21,476 nt of DNA from JACQAI01 sp035507915 (GTDB lineage Bacteria > Pseudomonadota > Alphaproteobacteria > Elsterales > Elsteraceae), in contig DATJNS010000294.1 in the NCBI GenBank assembly GCA_035507915.1, positions 1 through 21,476 on the forward strand, read 5' to 3'. The translations under genes and the position numbers were made by a program. Below, one piece after another: positions 8,266 to 15,662 of the stretch. The notes beneath the pieces were generated by a model, which was not told the origin of the DNA, searched no databases, and was given only the letters and a program-made list of their open reading frames with translations. Position 1 is the first letter of the stretch. Every line of letters begins with the position of its first letter.

Positions 8266-8356
8266 TTCACCACGGAGGCACAGAGGACACAGAGGAAGGC
8301 AAGGCGCGCTGCGCGCATCAATTCGCTCTCTGTGTCCTCCGTGCCTCTGTGGTGAA
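8266..8356. repeat. Long imperfect hairpin element A (30-nt arms)
   Basis: The left arm (8266-8295) and right arm (8327-8356) are inverted copies agreeing at 27 of 30 positions. All three differences are G/A exchanges, so some become G-U pairs in RNA. Each arm starts TTCACCAC and continues as near-repeats of CACRGAGG at a spacing of about 8-9 nt. The 31-nt apex contains a small GC-rich inverted repeat (GCGC-GCT-GCGC). No transposase is nearby. From general knowledge, this class of sequence occurs between genes in many environmental bacteria and produces spurious translations such as 'TEDTE'. It could act as a terminator or mRNA-stabilising structure between the two flanking genes. Confidence 0.85.
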
Positions 8357-8403
8357 TCCTTTGTCGAGCGGACGACTCGATTTTTGAATCTGAGGAGGGA
8401 CCG

Positions 8404-9372
8404 GTGGCCAAACCCAAGATCGTGCTCGTGATGCCGTTGTTCGAGGCCGACGAGGGGACGCGCGCGATGACGCCGCCCGGCTTCGACCTGGTGGTCGCCG
8501 GCGCCGGCACGCCCGAATACAAGGCGGCGATCGCCGACGCCGAGTATCTGGTCGGCTTCGTCGACATGCTGATCAAGGAGGACCTCTACAAGTCGGCGCC
8601 GAAGCTCAAGCTGATCCAGCTGTTGAGCGCGGGCTACGACCGCGCCGATCTCGGTGCGGCGCGCAAGTACAAGGTGCCGGTCGCCAACAATGGCGGCGCC
8701 AACTCGGTCGCGGTGTCCGAGCACGCCCTCATGCTGATGCTCGCGGTGTCGCGCCAGCTGATCCGCCAGCACACCAACGTCAGCGGCGGGCGCTGGCGTG
8801 GCAACAAGGCGCCGCCGATCCACGAGCTGATGCGCCGCACCCTCGGCATCGTCGGGCTCGGCACGATCGGCAAGAAGACCGCGCGCCTCGCCAAGGCATT
8901 CGGCATGACGGTCAACTACTACGACGTCGCGCGCCTCACCGAGGCCGAGGAGGACGCGCTCGGCGTGCGCTTCCGGCTGTTCCGCGAGCTCCTGCACACC
9001 TCCGACGTCGTCTCGCTGCACGTGCCGCTCAACGACACCACGCGCGGCCTGGTCGGCGCCGCCGAGCTCGCGCTGATGAAGCCGGGCGCGATCCTGGTCA
9101 ACACCAGCCGCGGCCCGGTGGTCGACGAGGCCGCGCTCTACGACGCCTTGACCTCGAACAAGCTGTTCGGCGCCGGGCTCGACGTGTTCGCCGAGGAACC
9201 GCCGCCGCCCAACCATCCGTTCTTCTCGCTCGACAACGTCGTGCTGACCGCGCACCTCGCCGGACCGACCCAGGAGAGCAGCGTGTCGCGCTTGCGCAAC
9301 GGCTTCGACAATTGCGAGCGCGTCGCGCGCGGCGAGACACCCCTGTGGGTCATCCCCGAGCTGGGCGCCTAG
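8404..9372 (+). CDS. D-2-hydroxyacid dehydrogenase (NAD-binding)
   Basis: This 322-residue member of the D-isomer-specific 2-hydroxyacid dehydrogenase family interconverts a 2-oxo acid and a D-2-hydroxy acid with NAD(P)H. The Rossmann motif VGLGTIG is at residues 150-156. The catalytic trio is Arg236 (NTSRGPVVDE), Glu265 (DVFAEEPPP) and His284 (LTAHLAGPT). The substrate loop (LLSAGYDRADL at 73-83) and the ANNGGANSVAVSEHALML segment are typical. The start is GTG at 8404, supported by GAGGAGGGA about 5 nt upstream. It lies downstream of the amidohydrolase gene, so the two may act in one acid-degrading route, but the hairpin element between them may uncouple transcription. Exact substrates cannot be read from the sequence. 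Confidence 0.92.
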   Translation: MAKPKIVLVMPLFEADEGTRAMTPPGFDLVVAGAGTPEYKAAIADAEYLVGFVDMLIKEDLYKSAPKLKLIQLLSAGYDRADLGAARKYKVPVANNGGANSVAVSEHALMLMLAVSRQLIRQHTNVSGGRWRGNKAPPIHELMRRTLGIVGLGTIGKKTARLAKAFGMTVNYYDVARLTEAEEDALGVRFRLFRELLHTSDVVSLHVPLNDTTRGLVGAAELALMKPGAILVNTSRGPVVDEAALYDALTSNKLFGAGLDVFAEEPPPPNHPFFSLDNVVLTAHLAGPTQESSVSRLRNGFDNCERVARGETPLWVIPELGA

Positions 9373-9386
9373 ACTAGGAACGAAAG

Positions 9387-9475
9387 AACCGCCAAGACGC
9401 GAAGGCGCAAAGAAGAGGGTTTGGCCGCGCCTTCGCGCGGCATTCTTGCCTTCGCGTCTTTGCGTCTTCGCGGTT
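9387..9475. repeat. Long imperfect hairpin element B (27-nt arms), between convergent genes
   Basis: The left arm (9387-9413) and right arm (9449-9475) are inverted copies agreeing at about 22 of 27 positions, and most differences are G/A exchanges. Each arm opens with AACCGC and continues as near-repeats of AAGRCGCRA at 9-nt spacing. The apex carries a perfect 7-bp hairpin, GCCGCGC-CTTC-GCGCGGC, at 9424-9441. The element fills almost all of the 106-nt gap between the dehydrogenase gene (plus) and the acyl-CoA dehydrogenase gene (minus), ending 3 nt before the latter's stop codon. It is the only candidate terminator for both. Confidence 0.85.
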
Positions 9476-9478
9476 AAG

Positions 9479-10615
9479 TCACGAGCCGGCGCGGGCGAAG
9501 CGCTCGAGGTGGTGGTCGACGTCGCCGAACAGCGTCTCGATGCAGGACAGCCGCTTGAAATAGTGGCCGACCTTGTACTCCATCGTCATGCCGATGCCGC
9601 CGTGGAGCTGGACCGCCTCCTGGCCGACCGAGCGGGCCGCCTTGCCGATCTGCACCTTGACGGCAGCGAGCGTGCGGGCACGCGCGGCCGCGTCGTCGTT
9701 GTCGACCTCGAGCGCGGCCTTGAGCGCCATCGACTTCGATTCCTCGCAGTGCACGAACATGTCGACCATGCGGTGCTGCAGCGCCTGGAAGGTCGATAGC
9801 GCGACGCCGAACTGCTTGCGCGTCTTGAGGTACTCGAGCGTGGTGTCGTGCAGCACCGCCATGGCGCCCGACGCCTCGGCGGCGACCGCCGCGATGCCGC
9901 GGTCGAGCGCGTGCTCGAGGATCGGCAATCCGCCGTCGGCCGGCCCGATCAGATCGCCCGCCGCCACCGCGACGTCGTCCAGCATCACCTCGGCGGCGCG
10001 CCCGCCGTCGACCGTCGGATAGCTCTTCAGCCGCACGCCCTTGGCCTTGGGATCGACCAGGAACAGGCTGATGCCGCCCGCGTCGCGCGGTGCGCCGGCG
10101 GTGCGCGCCGAGACGATCAGGCGGTCGGCCTCGCCGCCGTTGATGACGACGCATTTGTGGCCCGACAGCGCGTAGCCGCCGCCCTTCTTGGCGGCCTTGG
10201 TCGTGACGTTGAACGTCTCGTAGCGCGCGGTCGGCTCGGCGTAGGCGAGCGCCAGCAGGGTCTTGCCCTCGACCACGCCGCCGAGCAGCGCATCCTTCTG
10301 CGCCGCGCTGCCGGCGTCCGCGATCAGGCCGGCGCCCAGCACGATGGCGGGCAGATAGGGCTCGGTCACCAGGCCGCGCCCGAACGCCTCCATCACGATC
10401 AGGGTCTCGACCGCCGAGCCGCCGATGCCGCCGACGTCCTCCGGCAGCGCCGCGCCGAGCCAGCCGAGCTCGGCGAACCGGCGCCAGTTGTCGCGGCTCC
10501 AGCCGAGCTCGCTCGCGATCAGCTTGCGGCGCGCCTCGAACGGGTAGGACTGCGTGACCCAGCGCTGCACCGAGTCGCGCAGCTGCTGCTGCTCCGATGA
10601 CCAGGAGAGATCCAT
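9479..10615 (-). CDS. Acyl-CoA dehydrogenase family protein, probably the non-catalytic partner of a heteromeric enzyme
   Basis: The 378-residue product has the acyl-CoA dehydrogenase fold, with the RKQFG motif at 266-270 and the FAD-contact motif QLHGGIGMTMEY at 336-347. The usual catalytic Glu is missing at both known sites. The helix-G position reads LDRG (D238-R239) instead of xER, and the C-terminal position reads TLFGD (361-365) instead of YEGT. The usual TEPxxGSD segment is also degenerate (YAEPTARYE, about 125-133). The protein therefore probably supplies half of an FAD site to the neighbouring subunit, as FadE27/ChsE5-type subunits do. ATG 10615 starts 10 nt after the stop of the upstream acyl-CoA dehydrogenase gene, with GGAGCC close by. 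It is the last gene of the thiolase operon. Confidence 0.9.
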   Translation of the reverse strand: MDLSWSSEQQQLRDSVQRWVTQSYPFEARRKLIASELGWSRDNWRRFAELGWLGAALPEDVGGIGGSAVETLIVMEAFGRGLVTEPYLPAIVLGAGLIADAGSAAQKDALLGGVVEGKTLLALAYAEPTARYETFNVTTKAAKKGGGYALSGHKCVVINGGEADRLIVSARTAGAPRDAGGISLFLVDPKAKGVRLKSYPTVDGGRAAEVMLDDVAVAAGDLIGPADGGLPILEHALDRGIAAVAAEASGAMAVLHDTTLEYLKTRKQFGVALSTFQALQHRMVDMFVHCEESKSMALKAALEVDNDDAAARARTLAAVKVQIGKAARSVGQEAVQLHGGIGMTMEYKVGHYFKRLSCIETLFGDVDHHLERFARAGS

Positions 10616-10625
10616 CGCTTGGCTC

Positions 10626-11816
10626 CTACAGCCCGAGCACGAGCTTGGCGATGATGTTCTTCTGGATCTCGTTCGAGCCGCCGTAGATCGAGCTCTTGCG
10701 CCAGTTGAAGTAGTGCGGCGCCAGGCGGCCGGCGTAGTCGGGCCCGATCGGCGGCTCGTTGGCGCCCTCGCGCTCGTCGTCGACCGGGAAGGCGTAGTGG
10801 CCGACCGCCTCGAACAGCAGCTCGGTGATCGCCTGCTGGATCTCGGTGCCGCGGATCTTGAGAATCGAGGCCTCGGGCCCCGGGCCCTTGCCGGCGCTCT
10901 CGGCATAGACCGTGCGCAGCTCGGTCATCTCGAGCGCCATCAGGTCGATCTCGACCGTCGCGATCTTGTCGCGGAAGCGCGGCGTCTCGAGCAGCGAGCG
11001 GTCGCCGGCGCGCTCGGCCGACGCGATCGCCTTCAGGCGCTTGATCTGCTCCTTGGAGTGCGCAACCCCGGCGATGCCGGTGCGCTCGTGGCCGAGCAGA
11101 TACTTGGCGTAGGTCCAGCCCGCGTTCTCCTCGCCGACCAGGTTCGCGACCGGCACGCGCACGTCGTCGAAATGCACCTCGTTGACGTCGGCGCCGCCGT
11201 CGATCGTCACGATCGGGCGCACCGTGATGCCCTTCGAGTGCATGTCGATCAGCAGGAACGAGATGCCTTCCTGCCGCTTGCCGGTGTTCGACGTGCGCAC
11301 CAGGCAGAACATCATGTCGGCGTGCTGGGCGCCCGAGGTCCAGATCTTCATGCCGTTGACCACGTAGTGGTCGCCGTCGCGCACCGCCTTGGTCTGCAGC
11401 GACGCGAGGTCCGACCCGGAGCCCGGTTCGGAGTAGCCCTGGCACCACCAGTCCTCGCTCGAGAGGATGCGCGGCAGGTAGTGGTTCTTCTGCGCCTGGT
11501 TGGCGAACTTCATGATCACGGGGCCGACCATCTTGAGCCCGAACGGGATGATGCGCGGGCAGTGGCCGTACGCCAGCTCCTCCTCGAAGATGTGGCGCTG
11601 GGTCGGCGTCCAGCCGGTGCCGCCGTGCTCGACCGGCCAGTTGGGCGCGATCCAGCCCTTCTTGTAGAGCGCCTTCTGCCAGGTGACGAAGTCCTGCTTG
11701 GCCAGCTTCTTGTCGCCCTTGACCTTGGCGCGCACCGCGGGGTCGAGGGTGGCATCGATGAAGGCGCGGACCTCCTTGCGGAACGCGATGTCCTCGGGGC
11801 TGTAGTTCAGGTCCAT
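10626..11816 (-). CDS. Acyl-CoA dehydrogenase, probable catalytic subunit (FadE26/ChsE4-like)
   Basis: The 396-residue flavoenzyme introduces the 2,3-trans double bond into an acyl-CoA. The flavin/substrate motif SEPGSGSD is at 129-136. The likely catalytic base is Glu244 in YLLGHERTG, the alternative helix-G position used by FadE26-type and isovaleryl-CoA dehydrogenases. The classical C-terminal site reads IYGGSNEIQ (377-385), with Gly where short-chain enzymes have Glu. The QxxGGxG motif contacting FAD is absent (LLFEAVGHYA instead), but the next gene has it. The two genes are 10 nt apart and together form one complete signature. ATG 11816 lies 4 nt after the stop of the bifunctional beta-oxidation gene, whose last codons carry a GGGAGTGA ribosome binding site. 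Confidence 0.93.
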   Translation of the reverse strand: MDLNYSPEDIAFRKEVRAFIDATLDPAVRAKVKGDKKLAKQDFVTWQKALYKKGWIAPNWPVEHGGTGWTPTQRHIFEEELAYGHCPRIIPFGLKMVGPVIMKFANQAQKNHYLPRILSSEDWWCQGYSEPGSGSDLASLQTKAVRDGDHYVVNGMKIWTSGAQHADMMFCLVRTSNTGKRQEGISFLLIDMHSKGITVRPIVTIDGGADVNEVHFDDVRVPVANLVGEENAGWTYAKYLLGHERTGIAGVAHSKEQIKRLKAIASAERAGDRSLLETPRFRDKIATVEIDLMALEMTELRTVYAESAGKGPGPEASILKIRGTEIQQAITELLFEAVGHYAFPVDDEREGANEPPIGPDYAGRLAPHYFNWRKSSIYGGSNEIQKNIIAKLVLGL

Positions 11817-11820
11817 CTCG

Positions 11821-13923
11821 TCACTCCCTGGCGAAATCGGCGAAGCGCCCGCCCTCGGTCGCGAGGCGCTCGAGCAGCGGCGCCGGGCGCCACGGCTCGC
11901 CGTGCACCGCTTCGTAGCGGCGCACCGCATCGTAAATCACTTTGGCGCCGAGGGTGTCGGCATAATGCATCGGACCGCCGCGCCACGCCGGGAAGCCGTA
12001 GCCGTTGAGCCAGATCACGTCGACGTCGCTGGCGCGCAGCGCCATGCCTTCCTCGAGGATGCGCGCGGCCTCGTTGATCAGCGGATAGAGGCAGCGTTCG
12101 AGGATCTCCGCCTCGGCGATCGGGCGCCGCTCGATGCCGAGCTCGGCCGACGTGGCGACGATCAGGGCCTCGACGTCGGGGTCGGGCCGCGGCGTGCGGT
12201 CGCCCTTCTCGTAGCGGTACCAGCCGGCGCCGGTCTTCTGGCCGAAGCGGCCCTGCTCGCACAGCCGGTCGGCGATCGTCGAGTAGCGCAGATGGTTGGG
12301 CCGGGTCGCCGCCTTGCCCTTGCGGATGCGCCAGCCGACGTCGAGCCCGGCGAGATCGGCCATCGCGAACGGACCCATCGGAAAGCCGAAGGCCGCGATC
12401 GCCGCGTCGACCTCCTGCGGCAGCGCGCCTTCCTCGACCAGGAAGTCGGCCTCGCGCAGATAGCCGCGCAGCATGCGGTTGCCGACGAAGCCTTCGCACA
12501 CGCCGACCAGCACGCCGACCTTGCGGATGTCGCGTGCCAGCTTCATCGTCGTCGCGATCACGTCCTTCGCGGTCGCCTTGCCGCGCACCACCTCGAGCAG
12601 GCGCATGACGTTCGCCGGGCTGAAGAAGTGCGTGCCGATCACCTGCGCCGGCCGTCGGGTCGCGCCGGCGATCGCGTCGACGTCGAGGGTCGAGGTGTTG
12701 GTCGCCAAGATGGTGGAGGGTGGGCAGACGCGGTCGAGCTCGGCGAACACCTGTTGCTTGATCGGCATCTCCTCGAACACCGCCTCGATGACGATATCGG
12801 GCGAACCCAGCGCCCCGTAGCCGACCGCCGGCGTGATGAGCGCGAGGCGCGCGTCCATCTCGGACCGACTCAGGCGGCCGCGCTCGACCGTGCGCGCATA
12901 ATTGCCCGCGATGGTCCTGAGGCCACGGTCGATCGCATCCTGCGCGCTGTCGACCAGGGTCACGGGGATGCCGGCGTTGGCGAAGCACATCGCGATGCCG
13001 CCACCCATCGTGCCGGCGCCGATCACGGCGGCGCGGCCGATCTTGTGCGTCGGCGTGTCGGCCGGCACGTCGGGGATCGCCGCCGCCTTGCGCTCGGCGA
13101 AGAAGCTGTGGATCAGCGCCTTGGCCTCGGGCGCGCCGAGCTGCCGGTCGAACGTGGCGCCCTCGTTGGCGGTGGCCTCCTCGACCGATCGCGTCACGCC
13201 GACCTCGACGCAAGCCACGCTGAGGAACGGCGCCATGAAGCCGCGGGTCGATTTCTTGAGCGCCGCGCGGTAGGTCTCGAAGAAGTCGGGTGCGACCGCC
13301 GGCGCCGGCAAATCGCGCGTGCGCCGCAGCGCGCGGTCCTCGGCCAGCACGCGTCCGGCGAACGCCAGCGCCGCCGCCTCGAGGTCGCCCTCGGCGAGCT
13401 CGTCGACCAGGCCCTGTTTCGCGGCTTGCCGTCCATCGATCGGCTCGCCCGACGTCATCATGCGGAGCGCCGGCTCGACGCCGATCAGGCGCGGCAGCCG
13501 CAGGGTGCCACCGGCGCCGGCGAGCAGTCCGATCTTGACCTCGGGCAGGCCCATGCGCGCGTCCGGCGCCGCGAGGCGCCAGTGGCAGGCCAGCGCGAGC
13601 TCGAGCCCGCCGCCCAGCGCATTGCCGTGGATCGCCGCGATCAGCGGCTTCGATGCGCGGTCGAACGCCGCGATGATGTGGCGCAGATGCACGGCGTCGG
13701 GCGGCCGCGGCTTGCCGAACTCCGAGATGTCGGCGCCGGCGCAGAAGCCGCGACCGCGTCCGATCACGACGAGCGCGCGCACGGCAGGATCGGCGAGCGC
13801 GCGCTCGAGGCCGTCTATGATGCCGCGGCACACGGCCTGGCTCAGCGCGTTGACCGGCGGATTGGCGAGCGCGAGCAGCGCGACTCCGTCGCGCGTCGCA
13901 TACGCGACGGCTGGTGACGTCAT
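11821..13923 (-). CDS. Bifunctional enoyl-CoA hydratase / 3-hydroxyacyl-CoA dehydrogenase
   Basis: The 700-residue multifunctional beta-oxidation protein resembles FadJ or the peroxisomal bifunctional enzyme. The N-terminal crotonase domain (about 1-190) has the oxyanion-hole segment IHGNALGGGLELALA (98-112) and both catalytic glutamates, E108 and E128 (LPEVKIG). The NAD-binding 3-hydroxyacyl-CoA dehydrogenase domain starts near 294 with GAGTMGGG (302-309). Its catalytic pair is H432 (THFFSPANVM) and E444. Two C-terminal 3HCDH helical domains follow (NRM near 484, then a second copy from about 600). It converts enoyl-CoA to 3-ketoacyl-CoA. ATG 13923 overlaps the thiolase stop codon (ATGA), indicating coupled translation, and the product feeds thiolase directly. 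Confidence 0.95.
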   Translation of the reverse strand: MTSPAVAYATRDGVALLALANPPVNALSQAVCRGIIDGLERALADPAVRALVVIGRGRGFCAGADISEFGKPRPPDAVHLRHIIAAFDRASKPLIAAIHGNALGGGLELALACHWRLAAPDARMGLPEVKIGLLAGAGGTLRLPRLIGVEPALRMMTSGEPIDGRQAAKQGLVDELAEGDLEAAALAFAGRVLAEDRALRRTRDLPAPAVAPDFFETYRAALKKSTRGFMAPFLSVACVEVGVTRSVEEATANEGATFDRQLGAPEAKALIHSFFAERKAAAIPDVPADTPTHKIGRAAVIGAGTMGGGIAMCFANAGIPVTLVDSAQDAIDRGLRTIAGNYARTVERGRLSRSEMDARLALITPAVGYGALGSPDIVIEAVFEEMPIKQQVFAELDRVCPPSTILATNTSTLDVDAIAGATRRPAQVIGTHFFSPANVMRLLEVVRGKATAKDVIATTMKLARDIRKVGVLVGVCEGFVGNRMLRGYLREADFLVEEGALPQEVDAAIAAFGFPMGPFAMADLAGLDVGWRIRKGKAATRPNHLRYSTIADRLCEQGRFGQKTGAGWYRYEKGDRTPRPDPDVEALIVATSAELGIERRPIAEAEILERCLYPLINEAARILEEGMALRASDVDVIWLNGYGFPAWRGGPMHYADTLGAKVIYDAVRRYEAVHGEPWRPAPLLERLATEGGRFADFARE

Positions 13924-15098
13924 GCGACCTCGAACAGGCCGGCGGCTCCCATGCCGCCGCCGATGCACATCGTCACGACGACGTACTTCTCGCCGCGGCG
14001 CTTGCCCTCGATCAAGGCATGACCGACCAATCGTGCGCCGCTCATGCCGTACGGATGGCCGACCGCGATGGCGCCGCCGTCGACGTTGAGGCGCTCGGCC
14101 GGGATGCCGAGCCGGTCGCGGCAATACAGCACCTGCACCGCGAACGCCTCGTTGAGTTCCCACAGGCCGATGTCGTCGACCTTGAGGCCGTTGCGCTCGA
14201 GCAGCTTGGGTACCGCGAACACCGGCCCGATGCCCATCTCGTCGGGTTCGCAACCGACCACCGCCATGCCGCGGTAGATGCCGAGCACGTCGAGGTTGCG
14301 CTTCTCGGCGAGCTTGCCGTCCATCAGCACGGCAGCCGACGCGCCGTCCGAGAGCTGGCTCGCGTTGCCGGCGGTGACGAACTTGTCGGGCCCCTGCACC
14401 GGCTTGAGGGCGGCGAGGCCCTCTTTGGTGCTGTCGGGGCGCGGGCCTTCATCCTTGGCGAGCGTCACCGGCTCGGTCCAGCTCTTGCCGTCCTTGTCGG
14501 TCACCTGCTTGACGGTCGGCAGCGGGACGATCTCGGCGTCGAACCGGCCGGCGGCCTGCGCGGCGCCGGTGCGGCGCTGGCTCTCGAGCGCGTAGGCGTC
14601 CTGGGCCTCGCGGCTGACGTTGTAGCGCTTGGCGACCGTCTCGGCGGTGTCGATCATGCCCCACCAGAGCTCGGGCTTGTGCTGCATCAGCCACTCTTCG
14701 GTGAAGTGCTTCTTGTTGAGGTTGTTCTGCACCAGGCTGATCGACTCGAGGCCGCCCGCGACCATCACGGGCACGCCGTCGACCTTGATGCGCTGCGCGG
14801 CGATCGAGATCGCCTGCAGCCCCGAGGAGCAGAAGCGGTTGACCGTCTCACCCGCCGTCGTCACCGGCAGCCCGGCGCGCAGCGCACCCAGCCGCGCGAT
14901 GTTGTGCCCGGTCGCGCCTTCGGGCAGGCCGCAGCCCATGATGACGTCCTCGACCTCGGCGGGCTCGACGCCGGCGCGCGCGACCGCGTGCTGGATGACG
15001 TGCCCGGCCAGGGTCGCGCCGTGGGTCATGTTGAGCGCGCCGCGAAATGCCTTGCCGATCGGCGTGCGCGCGGTCGAGACGATGACGGCATCGGTCAT
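13920..15098 (-). CDS. Acetyl-CoA C-acyltransferase (thiolase)
   Basis: This 392-residue thiolase cleaves 3-ketoacyl-CoA with CoA to give acetyl-CoA and a shortened acyl-CoA. The acylated cysteine is Cys90 in NRFCSSGLQAI. The other active-site motifs are NEAFAVQVL, GHPYGMSGAR (His) and CIGGGMGAAGLF (Cys). The length is standard. The ATG at 15098 has a strong GGGAGGAAAT ribosome binding site. It is the first gene of a four-gene minus-strand operon: thiolase, bifunctional hydratase/dehydrogenase, and two acyl-CoA dehydrogenases, with 4-nt overlap, 4-nt and 10-nt spacings. The promoter must lie in the 95-nt spacer shared with the divergent MaoC-like gene, where TTGAC-like hexamers (revcomp of 15176-15181 and of 15148-15153) face the thiolase gene without a clear -10 box. 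Confidence 0.95.
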   Translation of the reverse strand: MTDAVIVSTARTPIGKAFRGALNMTHGATLAGHVIQHAVARAGVEPAEVEDVIMGCGLPEGATGHNIARLGALRAGLPVTTAGETVNRFCSSGLQAISIAAQRIKVDGVPVMVAGGLESISLVQNNLNKKHFTEEWLMQHKPELWWGMIDTAETVAKRYNVSREAQDAYALESQRRTGAAQAAGRFDAEIVPLPTVKQVTDKDGKSWTEPVTLAKDEGPRPDSTKEGLAALKPVQGPDKFVTAGNASQLSDGASAAVLMDGKLAEKRNLDVLGIYRGMAVVGCEPDEMGIGPVFAVPKLLERNGLKVDDIGLWELNEAFAVQVLYCRDRLGIPAERLNVDGGAIAVGHPYGMSGARLVGHALIEGKRRGEKYVVVTMCIGGGMGAAGLFEVA

Positions 15099-15193
15099 GT
15101 GATTTCCTCCCGGAGTTGCGCACAGCCTCGCTTTCGTCCGCGAATCGAGTCAAGCTGGATCGAACTTCGAAGAACGGTCAAGGGAGGCCGGCG

Positions 15194-15658
15194 ATGGCGG
15201 TGCGGGTGTTCAAGGATTTCGCTGAGCTGCGTGCGGCGGTCGGCCAGGAGCTGGGCGTCAGCGACTGGATGACGATGACGCAGGAGCGCATCAACACCTT
15301 CGCCGACGCCAGCGGGGATCATCAGTGGATCCATGTCGACGTCGAGCGCTGCAAGAAGGAGATGCCGGGCGGCAAGACGATCGCGCATGGCTACCTGACC
15401 CTGTCGCTGTGCTCGCAGTTCGTCGGCCAGGTGCGCAAGATCGAGGGTATCCGGCGCGGCATCAACTACGGCTCGAACCGCGTGCGATTTATCTCCCCCG
15501 TACAGGTCGGCGCGCGCATCCGTGGGCGGGTCAAGCTGAAGGCGGTCGACGACGTGCCGCCCAACGCGGTGCGCTGCACCTACGAGACCACGGTCGAGAT
15601 CGAGGGCGGCGGCAAGCCCGCCTGCGTCGCCGAGACGATCGGCGTCCACGAGCAGTAG
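15194..15658 (+). CDS. MaoC/NodN-like hot-dog enoyl-CoA hydratase
   Basis: The 154-residue single hot-dog-domain protein resembles the NodN/HtdZ (Rv0130) type of (R)-specific enoyl-CoA hydratase. The hydratase-2 signature is FADASGDHQWIHVD, with catalytic D42 and H47. Conserved segments GKTIAHGYLTLSL (60-72) and NYGSNRVRFISPV (91-103) follow. It would hydrate a trans-2-enoyl-CoA to the (R)-3-hydroxy form, complementing the (S)-specific crotonase domain of the bifunctional enzyme; natural substrates are unknown. AGGGAGG at 15181-15187 fixes the start at ATG 15194. It is divergent from the thiolase operon and tail-to-tail with the acyl-CoA ligase, with only 4 nt between stop codons and no room for a terminator. 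Confidence 0.9.
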   Translation: MAVRVFKDFAELRAAVGQELGVSDWMTMTQERINTFADASGDHQWIHVDVERCKKEMPGGKTIAHGYLTLSLCSQFVGQVRKIEGIRRGINYGSNRVRFISPVQVGARIRGRVKLKAVDDVPPNAVRCTYETTVEIEGGGKPACVAETIGVHEQ

Positions 15659-15662
15659 GAAT

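Noticed and set aside
8241..8576. Open frames running through the hairpin elements (with 'TEDTE' and 'CVFAVKSR' type peptides, also at 9446-9799)
   Set aside because: These peptides come from translating the repeat arms and are a known source of spurious gene calls.
7075..9255. A 726-codon open frame on the minus strand
   Set aside because: It runs antisense through the amidohydrolase gene, the hairpin element and most of the hydroxyacid dehydrogenase gene. The translation is low-complexity and lacks motifs.
8266..9475. CRISPR-like interpretation of the repetitive arms
   Set aside because: There are no regularly spaced identical repeats with unique spacers. The periodicity is about 9 nt inside arms that form hairpins, and there are no cas genes.
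15659..15662. A terminator between the convergent MaoC-like and ligase genes
   Set aside because: Only 4 nt separate the stop codons and no hairpin with a T-tract is present on either strand nearby.
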